NCBI GenBank assembly: GCA_002393725.1
Contig: DGTJ01000073.1
Coordinates: forward strand, 1-28,296
DNA: 28,296 bases
DNA from: Prevotella sp. UBA4339
Lineage (GTDB): Bacteria; Bacteroidota; Bacteroidia; Bacteroidales; Bacteroidaceae
Direction: 5' to 3'
Shown: positions 21,547 through 28,296 of the stretch, piece after piece
Numbering within the stretch: the stretch's first letter is position 1
How the letters are laid out: each line of letters starts with the position of its first letter
The notes under the pieces: generated by a model
What the model saw: only the letters and a program-made list of their open reading frames with translations
Database searches by the model: none
Told to the model about the DNA's origin: nothing
Translations under genes and position numbers: made by a program

Positions 21547-23151
21547 ATGAAAAGGCTTTTATTGGGAGACGAGGCAATAGCTCAGGGAGCACTCGATGCA
21601 GGACTGAGCGGTGTCTATGCCTATCCGGGCACTCCCTCGACGGAAATCACAGAGTATATCCAAGACTCTCCATTGGCAAAGGAGCGCGGCGTGCACAGCC
21701 GCTGGTCTACTAATGAGAAGACGGCTATGGAGGCGGCTCTCGGCATGTCGTATATGGGCAAGAGGGCGCTGGTGTGTATGAAGCACGTGGGACTGAACGT
21801 ATGTGCAGACCCGTTTGTGAACTCAGCGATGACGGGTACCAACGGCGGACTCGTAGTGCTCGTGGCCGACGACCCATCGATGCACTCCTCGCAGGACGAG
21901 CAGGACAGCCGCTTCTACGGCAAGTTCGCCATGATACCCACGCTGGAGCCCAGTTCGCAGCAGGAGGCCTACGACATGATGGACGAGGCTTACGAGCTAT
22001 CGGAGAAGATGCACCTGCCAGTACTGATGAGAGTGACCACGCGCATGGCTCACTCGAGGGCTGTGGTGGAGGTGAAGGACTTGCCCAGAGAGCAGAACGC
22101 ACTGAACTACGACGCTCAGGCCTCAAACTGGGTGCTGCTGCCTGCCTTCGCACGCAAGCGCAACGTCGTAGTGACGGGGCAGCAGTCTGTGCTCGAGCAG
22201 ATGGCGGTAGAGAGCAAATATAATAAGTATATCGATGCCGACGACCATAAGATGGGAATCATCGCCAGCGGTATAGCCTACAACTACCTTATGGAGTGCT
22301 ATCCGCAGGGATGCCCGTTCCCCGTGCTGAAGATATCGCAGTATCCTATCCCGAAGCAGCTTATCCGCAGGATGACCGACGACTGCGAGTTTGTTCTCAT
22401 CGCCGAGGAGGGTCAGCCGTTTATCGAGGATCAGGTACGTGGCGTGATGCCCGGCAACGCTGTCATCAAGGGGCGCCTCACGGGCGAGCTGCCGCGCACC
22501 GGCGAGCTCAATCCCGACTGCCTGAAGAGGGCGCTCGGCATAGAGAGCAGTGAGAGCTATGCTCCCTGCGAGGATGTTACTCCGCGCCCGCCCGCACTAT
22601 GTCAGGGCTGCGGCCACAGGGATGTGTACACCGCACTCAACGAGGTGCTGAAGGAGTATCCTAATGCCCGCGTGTTCGGCGACATCGGCTGCTACACACT
22701 CGGATTCCTGCCTCCATACAAGGCTATACACTCATGCGTAGACATGGGCGCATCGATCACTATGGCAAAGGGAGCATCCGATGCAGGACAGTGGCCTGCG
22801 GTAGCCATCATCGGCGACTCTACCTTCACGCACTCGGGCATGACAGGACTGCTGGACGCCATCAACGAGAATGCCGACATCACGGTGATCATCTCCGACA
22901 ACCTGACAACGGCGATGACCGGAGGACAGGACTCGGCAGGCACAAACAAGTTTGAGGCCATCTGCAAGGGCCTCGGACTGAGCGAGGAGCACCTCAAGGT
23001 GGTCAACCCCATACCGAAGAACATGCCGGAGATCACGCAGGCCATACGCGACGAGATCAACTATCACGGCGTGAGTGTCATCATCCCGCGACGTGAGTGC
23101 ATGCAGACGCTGCAGCGACACCTGAAGCAGAAGAAGGCTGCCGGGAAATAG
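21547..23151 (+). CDS. iorA: Indolepyruvate ferredoxin oxidoreductase-like alpha subunit
   Basis: A 534-aa thiamine-diphosphate enzyme. The N-terminal pyrimidine-binding domain begins RLLLGDEAIAQGALDAGLSGVYAYPGTPSTEI with ALVCMKHVGLNVCADPF. The C-terminal TPP/Mg domain has CQGCGHRDVYTAL, GDIGCYTLG and the GDSTFTHSG...N metal motif. With IorB it should oxidatively decarboxylate aryl pyruvates (indole-, phenyl-, hydroxyphenylpyruvate) to aryl acetyl-CoA in the cytosol. It stops at RRECMQTLQRHLKQKKAAGK and lacks the C-terminal ferredoxin domain of archaeal IorA (about 650 aa), so no Fe-S cluster motif is present. It is followed after 25 bp by the beta subunit and then by an aminotransferase able to make the 2-oxoacid. 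Confidence 0.9.
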   Translation: MKRLLLGDEAIAQGALDAGLSGVYAYPGTPSTEITEYIQDSPLAKERGVHSRWSTNEKTAMEAALGMSYMGKRALVCMKHVGLNVCADPFVNSAMTGTNGGLVVLVADDPSMHSSQDEQDSRFYGKFAMIPTLEPSSQQEAYDMMDEAYELSEKMHLPVLMRVTTRMAHSRAVVEVKDLPREQNALNYDAQASNWVLLPAFARKRNVVVTGQQSVLEQMAVESKYNKYIDADDHKMGIIASGIAYNYLMECYPQGCPFPVLKISQYPIPKQLIRRMTDDCEFVLIAEEGQPFIEDQVRGVMPGNAVIKGRLTGELPRTGELNPDCLKRALGIESSESYAPCEDVTPRPPALCQGCGHRDVYTALNEVLKEYPNARVFGDIGCYTLGFLPPYKAIHSCVDMGASITMAKGASDAGQWPAVAIIGDSTFTHSGMTGLLDAINENADITVIISDNLTTAMTGGQDSAGTNKFEAICKGLGLSEEHLKVVNPIPKNMPEITQAIRDEINYHGVSVIIPRRECMQTLQRHLKQKKAAGK

Positions 23152-23176
23152 TAAACAGCTAAAAGAGTAAGACAAA

Positions 23177-23749
23177 ATGAAAACTGACATAATACTTTGC
23201 GGAGTAGGAGGACAGGGTATCCTCTCCATAGCTACCATCATCGGCGAGGCTGCCATGAAGGAGAATCTGTATATCAAGCAGGCCGAGGTGCACGGAATGT
23301 CGCAGAGAGGCGGTGACGTGCAGTCGAACCTGCGCATCTCGAGCGACCCCATCGCCAGCGACCTCATACCACTCGGAGGGGCCGACGTCATCATATCGAT
23401 GGAGCCGATGGAGGCGCTGCGCTATCTGCCATTCTTGGCTAAGGACGGATGGATCATCACATCGAGCACTCCTTTCGTGAATATACCCAACTATCCTGAT
23501 ATAGAGACTATTAAGGCTGACCTCGGCAAGATCGAGAACGTGATAGTGCTCGACATCGAACAGGCTGCTAAGGACAACGGCGTGCCCCGTAGCGCGAACG
23601 TCATACTGCTGGGAGCTGCACAGAAGGCTCTGGGCATCGAGTACGACAAGCTGGAGGATGCCATCCGCCGAGTGTTCGGGCGCAAGGGTGAGGCAATAGT
23701 AGAAGCAAACATCAAGGCGCTGGCTATCGGCCGTGCCGCTCAGAAATAA
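23177..23749 (+). CDS. iorB: Indolepyruvate ferredoxin oxidoreductase-like beta subunit
   Basis: A 190-aa protein, normal for IorB and the gamma domain of 2-oxoacid:ferredoxin oxidoreductases. It opens with the conserved glycine-rich strand DIILCGVGGQGILSIATIIGEAA, then IKQAEVHGMSQRGGDVQSNLRIS and GGADVIISMEPMEALRYL, the family landmarks. It forms the second subunit of the heteromer with the adjacent IorA, helping bind CoA and transfer electrons. No Cys cluster is present. The gene is 25 bp after iorA and its stop is 4 bp before the aminotransferase ATG, so the three are almost certainly one operon. Confidence 0.92.
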   Translation: MKTDIILCGVGGQGILSIATIIGEAAMKENLYIKQAEVHGMSQRGGDVQSNLRISSDPIASDLIPLGGADVIISMEPMEALRYLPFLAKDGWIITSSTPFVNIPNYPDIETIKADLGKIENVIVLDIEQAAKDNGVPRSANVILLGAAQKALGIEYDKLEDAIRRVFGRKGEAIVEANIKALAIGRAAQK

Positions 23750-23753
23750 GATA

Positions 23754-25073
23754 ATGGCAGATATGAATACTCCGATAAAGAAGGAGATAGTAGACCGACT
23801 CGTGGCGGAGCTTGGCATCAAGGACTTTGCCAAAGCCACCATCCGGGAGGTGAAGCAAGTGGCTGCCAAGGCTGAGAAGGCGAGTGGGGTAGAGTTTATC
23901 AAGATGGAGATGGGTATCCCAGGACTGCCTGCAGCCAAGGTTGGAGTGGACGCACAGATAAAGGCCCTTCAGGACGGTATCGCCCACAGCTATCCCGACA
24001 TTCAGGGAGCACCGGTACTGAAGGAGGCTGCATCGCAGTTTGTAAAGGCTTTCATCGGCGTTGACATCAAGCCAGAGGGCTGTGTGCCGGTGAGCGGGAG
24101 CATGCAGGGCACATTCGCATCATTCCTCACATGCTCGCAGCGCGACAGGAAGAAGGACACCGTGCTCTTCATCGACCCCGGATTCCCCGTGCAGAAGATG
24201 CAGCTGCAGGTGATGGGAGTGAAGTATGAGACCTTCGACGTGTATGACTATCGCGGGGAGAAGCTCGGACCTAAGCTCGAGAGCTATCTCGCCAAGGGCA
24301 ATATCTGTGCCATCGTATATTCCAACCCGAACAATCCTTCGTGGATCTGTCTGCGTGAGGAAGAGCTGAAGGTGATAGGAGAGCTGTCGACAAAATACGA
24401 TGCCATCGTGATGGAAGACCTCGCATATTTCGCTATGGACTTCCGTAAGGATCTCTCAACGCCTTTCGAGGCTCCATATCAGGCGACGGTGGCAAGGTAC
24501 ACTGACAATTACATGTTGCTCATCAGCGGTTCGAAGGCATTCAGCTATGCCGGAGAGCGTATCGGAGTGACATGCATCTCTGACGCACTGTTCCACCGTC
24601 ATTTCGACGACCTGTCTGAGCGCTACCAGGGGCTGCCGTTCGGTCCTGTATTCTCTACGCGTATGCTCTATGCACTTAGTTCCGGCACAAGCCACAGTGC
24701 ACAGTATGCCCTCGCTGCGATGCTGAAGGCTGCCTACGAAGGGAGATACGACTTCCGCAAGGAGATAAGCGTGTATGGCGAGCGGGCAAGGAAGCTCAAG
24801 GAGATATTCTGCCGGCACAACTTCTATGTGGTCTACGACAAGGATCTAGACGAGCCTATTGCCGACGGCTTCTATTTCACGATAGGCTACCCGGGGATGA
24901 CTTCAGGAGAGCTGGCACTCGAGCTGATGTACTACGGTGTGTCGGCGATATGCCTGATAACATGTGGCTCGGAACAGGAGGGGCTCAGGGTATGCACCTC
25001 GTTTATCGAGGATCATCAATACGATATCCTCGAGGAGCGGATGCGGATATTCGAGCAGAACAATCCGAGATAA
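23754..25073 (+). CDS. PLP-dependent class I/II aminotransferase
   Basis: A 439-aa protein from ATG 23754; the upstream in-frame GTG at 23733 lies inside iorB. Fold-type I features are present: substrate-loop SYPDIQGAPVLKEAASQF, VYSNPNNPSWICL with the conserved Asn-Pro, Asp/Tyr in EDLAYFAMD, the Schiff-base Lys261 in SGSKAFSYAGERIG, and the carboxylate-binding Arg in LRVCTSF near the end. The likely role, from the operon with iorAB, is to convert an aromatic or other amino acid to the 2-oxoacid oxidised by IorAB, giving aryl acetates. The true amino-acid specificity cannot be read from the sequence. It has a roughly 45-residue N-terminal helical extension before the standard fold. A strong terminator follows. 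Confidence 0.88.
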   Translation: MADMNTPIKKEIVDRLVAELGIKDFAKATIREVKQVAAKAEKASGVEFIKMEMGIPGLPAAKVGVDAQIKALQDGIAHSYPDIQGAPVLKEAASQFVKAFIGVDIKPEGCVPVSGSMQGTFASFLTCSQRDRKKDTVLFIDPGFPVQKMQLQVMGVKYETFDVYDYRGEKLGPKLESYLAKGNICAIVYSNPNNPSWICLREEELKVIGELSTKYDAIVMEDLAYFAMDFRKDLSTPFEAPYQATVARYTDNYMLLISGSKAFSYAGERIGVTCISDALFHRHFDDLSERYQGLPFGPVFSTRMLYALSSGTSHSAQYALAAMLKAAYEGRYDFRKEISVYGERARKLKEIFCRHNFYVVYDKDLDEPIADGFYFTIGYPGMTSGELALELMYYGVSAICLITCGSEQEGLRVCTSFIEDHQYDILEERMRIFEQNNPR

Positions 25074-25078
25074 TCAGA

Positions 25079-25107
25079 AAGAAGCCCCCGGATTCCGGGG
25101 GCTTCTT
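25079..25107. terminator. Bidirectional intrinsic terminator
   Basis: A perfect 13-bp GC-rich stem, with core GAAGCCCCCGG (25081-25091) pairing with CCGGGGGCTTC (25095-25105), a 3-nt loop and a T-rich tail on the plus strand. It ends the ior-aminotransferase operon and abuts the stop codon of the minus-strand small protein. Confidence 0.9.
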
Positions 25108-25590
25108 CTATTTCTTCTTTGGCTTGTCTTTCTTTTTCTTCTTCTTGTCCTTTGTCGGCTTATCCGAATCATCGGGTGACATGTCTATCGGCTTGAAGTG
25201 AAACTCATTCTCGTTGAGGTTTCTTATCTCGTAAGCTCCGGCTTTCTTGCCTGTGTACTTGCTCCTGAGCTTTACGAACTTCTTCTCTGCATCCTTTCGG
25301 TTCAGGGCAAAGATCACGACGCAAGTGGTGTGGGGCTTCTTCATGTTGTGGCTGAAGTAGTCGCGCAGCTGGTTAGAGTATCCGCTTCTGCCAAGAAGGA
25401 ACTTGGTCTTGCTGTCGTACCATACGCTGTCGACAGTCTGTATGTCTGTGAAATATACCACAGAGTCGGTGAAGTTGGCCACAAAGCCGAACATATATGC
25501 CTTTGGCGTCACTACAGGTGCGGCAGTGGCCTTAATAGTGCCGAGCATCATCAGCAGGATGAGCGGCAGGGTGAATCTACTGAATTTCAT
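25108..25590 (-). CDS. Small exported protein with Lys-rich tail, unknown function
   Basis: A 160-aa protein with a clear Sec signal peptide (MKFSRFTLPLILLMMLGTIKATA, cleavage likely after the second Ala-rich part). The mature region (AYMFGFVANFTDSVVYFTDIQTVDSVWYDSKTKFLLGRSGYSNQL) is followed by SHNMKKPHTTCVVIFALNRKDAEKKFVKLRSKY and an acidic-to-basic tail: DMSPDDSDKPTKDKKKKKKDKPKKK. I do not recognise a named domain, although similar proteins of this size are found next to rpoD in Bacteroidales as far as I recall. Its ATG overlaps the last base of the rpoD stop (TAATG), so translation is probably coupled to the sigma factor. The poly-Lys tail could bind nucleic acid or anionic surfaces, which is speculation. 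Confidence 0.7.
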   Translation of the reverse strand: MKFSRFTLPLILLMMLGTIKATAAPVVTPKAYMFGFVANFTDSVVYFTDIQTVDSVWYDSKTKFLLGRSGYSNQLRDYFSHNMKKPHTTCVVIFALNRKDAEKKFVKLRSKYTGKKAGAYEIRNLNENEFHFKPIDMSPDDSDKPTKDKKKKKKDKPKKK

Positions 25591-26450
25591 TATCCTAAAA
25601 ATGTCTTTAATATTTTATTCTTTGTACATGTGCGCAGGCGTCGTATCGCTTTCTCCCTTATCTGGCGTACTCGCTCGCGGGTAAGTCCGAACTTGGTGCC
25701 GATCTCCTCAAGGGTAAGCTCCTGCTGGTTGATGCCGTAGAAGGCTTCCACCACGTTGCGCTCACGCTCATTGAGGCATTTCAGGGCATTGTTGATCTCT
25801 GCCCTGAGCGACTCTGCCACAAGCTCTCGGTCGGCCATAGGGGCATCGCTGTTCACAAGCACGTCGAGAAGGCTGTTCTCTTCGCCGTCGATGAAGGGAG
25901 CGTCTACCGACACGTGGTGGCCGCTGGCTGTTATGGCCTCGTCAACCTTGTCCTCGGGGATGTCGAGCTGCTCGGAGATCTCCTCGATAGAGGGCTTGCG
26001 CTCGTTCTCCTGCTCAAACTTGTTGAGGATCCTGTTGATCTTGTTCACAGAGCCTACCTGATTCAGTGGCAGTCGTACAAGGCGGCTCTGCTCCGCTATG
26101 GCCTGCAGGATGCTCTGGCGAATCCACCATACAGCGTATGAGATAAACTTGAAACCACGAGTCTCGTCGAATTTCTCAGCGGCCTTTATCAGACCCAGAT
26201 TACCCTCATTGATGAGGTCAGGGAGTGACAGACCCTGATTCTGATACTGTTTTGCCACAGAAACGACAAAGCGGAGATTTGCCTTCGTTAGTCGTTCCAA
26301 TGCCTTTCGGTCACCATTACGGATCTTCTGTGCGAGTTCCACCTCTTCCTCTACCGTGATCATTTCCTCCTTGCCTATCTCCTGAAGATACTTGTCAAGT
26401 GCCTCACTCTCACGGTTGGTGATCGATTTTGTGATTTTCAGTTGCCTCAT
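25590..26450 (-). CDS. rpoD: Primary RNA polymerase sigma factor (sigma-70/RpoD)
   Basis: A 286-aa sigma-70 lacking the long region 1.1 and non-conserved insert of proteobacterial RpoD, as usual in Bacteroidota. Visible parts are region 1.2 (ALDKYLQEIGKEEMITVEEEVELAQKI), region 2 (NLRFVVSVAKQYQNQGLSLPDLINEGNLGLIKAAEKFD and the -10/-7-reading GFKFISYAVWWIRQSI), region 3, and region 4 with the helix-turn-helix LTLEEIGTKFGLTRERVRQIREKAIRRLR. It directs RNA polymerase to the TTTG/TAnnTTTG promoters seen throughout this window. It is transcribed from a perfect match to that consensus, which allows self-regulation, and its stop overlaps the start of the small exported protein. Confidence 0.97.
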   Translation of the reverse strand: MRQLKITKSITNRESEALDKYLQEIGKEEMITVEEEVELAQKIRNGDRKALERLTKANLRFVVSVAKQYQNQGLSLPDLINEGNLGLIKAAEKFDETRGFKFISYAVWWIRQSILQAIAEQSRLVRLPLNQVGSVNKINRILNKFEQENERKPSIEEISEQLDIPEDKVDEAITASGHHVSVDAPFIDGEENSLLDVLVNSDAPMADRELVAESLRAEINNALKCLNERERNVVEAFYGINQQELTLEEIGTKFGLTRERVRQIREKAIRRLRTCTKNKILKTFLG

Positions 26451-26477
26451 GTCGTTGTTAGTTATTTAGCTAAGGTG

Positions 26478-26509
26478 CAAAGTTAAGGTAAATAATCGTA
26501 ACGACCAAA
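26478..26509 (-). promoter_or_regulatory. Promoter of rpoD
   Basis: Minus strand TTTG (26509-26506), 20-bp spacer, TAACTTTG (26485-26478). The ATG at 26450 is 27 bp downstream. The -33 TTTG is formed by the end of the U-tract of the htrA terminator. Confidence 0.75.
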
Positions 26510-26536
26510 AAAAAGCCGCAAATTTTTACATTTGCG
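26507..26536 (-). terminator. Intrinsic terminator of htrA
   Basis: In the minus direction CGCAAAT (26536-26530) pairs with ATTTGCG (26523-26517) and is followed by GC and eight Ts (26514-26507). It lies about 47 bp after the htrA stop. On the plus strand the hairpin is also followed by a T-run, but no plus-strand gene enters it. Confidence 0.8.
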
Positions 26537-26582
26537 ACCTTTTTTCCTTAATTTTTACTCTTTGATGGCGATTTTTTTACTT

Positions 26583-28085
26583 TTATTCGTCCTCAAGAGG
26601 CACTGCGAAGTAACCCTTCTTGCCGGTCGGATAGATACCCTGTATGTAGAGAACAGGCTCCTTCGACTTCGATGCGTCCTTCACAATCTTCTGCAGATCG
26701 TTGATGGCCCTTATGCTCTGGTCGTTGACTTTCTGGATGATGAATCCCTGAGGAACGCCTGCATCCTTTAGCTTGCCGCCGCTGACCTTCATCACCTGCA
26801 GACCGTAGCCGATATTAAGCTGCTCCTTCTGTGAGTCGGACACTGGGCGGAAGGTGCCTCCGAGTATGTCGAGGTCGGCATCCTTCACTACCTTAGTATT
26901 ACCCTTCTCGTTCTTGAGGGTGAGAGTAGCACTCTTCTTCGACTTGTTGCGCAGGTAGCTGATGGTGATCTTGTCGCCTGGGCGCTTCTGGGCGATGATG
27001 TTCTGAAGCTCACCGAACTGAGTCACCTTCTGTCCATTGATGTGGGTGATGACGTCACCTTCCTTCAGACCTGCATCTGCTGCTGCACCGTCCTCAATGA
27101 CCTTTGCAACGTAGATACCCTCCATAGTGCCGAGGTCGATCTCCTTGCCTTCTTCCTTCTGGGCATCTACATATACGTTGACGTCAGAGCCCTGTATGCC
27201 TATCATTGCACGCTGTACGTTTCCGTACTTCTTCAGGTCGTCTACCACCTTGTTCATGATGGTTGTAGGAATGGCGAATCCGTAGCCGATGTTTGAGCCG
27301 GTCTGAGAATAGATCATAGCATTGATGCCGATGAGGGCTCCATTGGTGTTTACGAGAGCACCGCCTGAGTTACCTTGGTTGATGGCTGCATCTGTCTGTA
27401 TCATTGACGATACGCCCTGACCCATAGAACGGGCTTTGGCAGAGACGATACCGGCCGTAACGGTGTTGTTCAGTCCAAGAGGGTTGCCTACTGCAAGTAC
27501 CCATTCTCCTACCTTCACGTCGTCGGAGTTGGCTATCTGAATAGCTGGCAGGCTCTTGGCATCGATCTTTATCAGTGCAAGGTCGGTAGTGGCGTCGGCA
27601 CCGATGATGCGGGCAGAGTACTCCTTGTTGTCATTGAGTGTCACCATCAGTTCGTCGGCACCGTCGACTACGTGATTGTTTGTAACGATATATCCGTCTG
27701 TAGAGATGATCACACCAGATCCGGCACCAACACGTTTAGGAGTCTGGACCTGACGCTGGCGGCGACCGCCGTTGCCTTGTCCCTGGCCTCTTCCGAAGAA
27801 TCCGCCGAATGGGTCAGAGAAGAAATCCTCGAAAGGATCGGAGTATTCTACGGTCTGCACCTTAGAGTTCTGGGTGTTCTTGATGTATACCACGCAAGGC
27901 AGAGCCTTCTCTGCTGCATAGGTAAGGTCCACGGGCTGGCCTGCCGGCATAGATGTCACAACGGGTGACTGTGCAGGAGTGGTGGCTGCGTTAGTCTTGT
28001 TGAATGCAACAACAGACAATACAAGTGCTACTGCGCATACGGCTGGAGTAGCTACATTTACGATCTTTTTCATATTTGCGTTCAT
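26583..28085 (-). CDS. HtrA/DegP-family periplasmic serine protease
   Basis: A 500-aa protein (or 496 aa from the second ATG at 28073), the usual length of DegP/DegQ. An N-terminal signal or anchor helix (VATPAVCAVALVLSVVAF) is followed by the trypsin-like domain with the catalytic triad His138 (TNNHVVDG), Asp168 (TTDLALIKI) and Ser240 (INQGNSGGALVN). A Gly/Phe/Arg-rich loop (residues 84-115, DPFGGFFGRGQGQGNGGRRQ) corresponds to the LA loop. Two PDZ domains occupy roughly 275-380 and 400-495 (EGIYVAKVIEDGAAADAGLKEGDVI; GFIIQKVNDQSI). It should degrade or hold misfolded envelope proteins in the periplasm. It is monocistronic, ending in an intrinsic terminator before rpoD. Confidence 0.95.
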   Translation of the reverse strand: MNANMKKIVNVATPAVCAVALVLSVVAFNKTNAATTPAQSPVVTSMPAGQPVDLTYAAEKALPCVVYIKNTQNSKVQTVEYSDPFEDFFSDPFGGFFGRGQGQGNGGRRQRQVQTPKRVGAGSGVIISTDGYIVTNNHVVDGADELMVTLNDNKEYSARIIGADATTDLALIKIDAKSLPAIQIANSDDVKVGEWVLAVGNPLGLNNTVTAGIVSAKARSMGQGVSSMIQTDAAINQGNSGGALVNTNGALIGINAMIYSQTGSNIGYGFAIPTTIMNKVVDDLKKYGNVQRAMIGIQGSDVNVYVDAQKEEGKEIDLGTMEGIYVAKVIEDGAAADAGLKEGDVITHINGQKVTQFGELQNIIAQKRPGDKITISYLRNKSKKSATLTLKNEKGNTKVVKDADLDILGGTFRPVSDSQKEQLNIGYGLQVMKVSGGKLKDAGVPQGFIIQKVNDQSIRAINDLQKIVKDASKSKEPVLYIQGIYPTGKKGYFAVPLEDE

Positions 28086-28160
28086 TTTGTTATGATTTTA
28101 AATTCGACATTTTGTTCACTCTGAGCAGTCCCAATGAGGGGCACTCATCGTTTTCGAATG

Positions 28161-28194
28161 CAAAGATAGGGGCATTTTTCGTGAAACTGACAAA
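28161..28194 (-). promoter_or_regulatory. Promoter of htrA
   Basis: Minus strand TATCTTTG (28168-28161) with TTTG (28194-28191) 22 bp upstream, slightly long for the spacer. It is about 75 bp before the ATG. The remaining bases to 28296 show nothing further that I can name. Confidence 0.5.
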
Positions 28195-28296
28195 TTGTCG
28201 TTATATTTTGTCCCATTTTAACACTTCTGCCACAGTTTTAAAAGCAATTTGCGTTTAACAGTTGAATTCTTAAATTGTTGATAAAATTAAGGAATA

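Noticed and set aside
23159..23938. Minus-strand ORF of 259 codons opposite iorB and the aminotransferase
   Set aside because: It is a shadow of two well-supported plus-strand genes and shows no family motif.

Overview
The window looks like a chromosomal segment from a member of the Bacteroidales, most likely Prevotella or a close relative. The reasons are the repeated promoter pattern TTTG-N20-TAnCTTTG typical of the Bacteroidota primary sigma factor, a short (286 aa) primary sigma factor, a fused MurF-alanine racemase, a bifunctional fucokinase/GDP-fucose pyrophosphorylase (Fkp), a GSCFA-domain protein, and a secreted enzyme ending in a type IX secretion-like C-terminal domain. No rRNA, tRNA, CRISPR array, transposase or phage gene is visible.

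Layout. 1-1749: 3' part of a GH2 beta-galactosidase, ending at a bidirectional terminator. 1790-4299 (minus): TPR-containing hybrid-looking sensor histidine kinase followed by an exported metallo-beta-lactamase-fold hydrolase. 4416-6807 (plus): TrmO-like tRNA methyltransferase, a lipoprotein and an AI-2E family membrane protein. 6808-8962 (minus): TrmH/SpoU RNA methyltransferase, MTA/SAH nucleosidase and LuxS, an operon that joins a SAM-using enzyme to SAH detoxification. 9066-15072 (plus): YfhO-like membrane protein, Fkp and a GSCFA protein, with overlapping stop/start codons. 15084-17585: MurF-Alr fusion. 17652-18770: secreted endonuclease/exonuclease/phosphatase-fold protein. 18771-19730: about 960 bp without a convincing gene but full of nested inverted repeats and strong promoter matches. 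19731-21206 (minus): PreA-like dihydropyrimidine dehydrogenase. 21547-25073 (plus): indolepyruvate ferredoxin oxidoreductase-like alpha and beta subunits plus a class I/II aminotransferase, apparently an aromatic amino-acid/aryl 2-oxoacid module. 25108-28085 (minus): HtrA protease, then rpoD and a coupled small exported Lys-rich protein.

The most unusual signal is a family of 7-bp tandem repeats lying inside four neighbouring coding genes (TrmH, YfhO, Fkp, GSCFA). They share a boundary of the type (heptamer)n-CTCGA(A/G)AA and sit where extra or missing residues are expected compared with the protein families. The TrmH copy is a 207-bp element bounded by CTCGAG with 31-bp perfect inverted arms, and it is exactly in frame (69 codons). 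A second heptamer-armed palindrome lies in the 18.8-19.5 kb non-coding region, which is itself enclosed by a 64-bp perfect (about 149-bp imperfect) inverted repeat whose two arms carry perfect outward-facing promoters.
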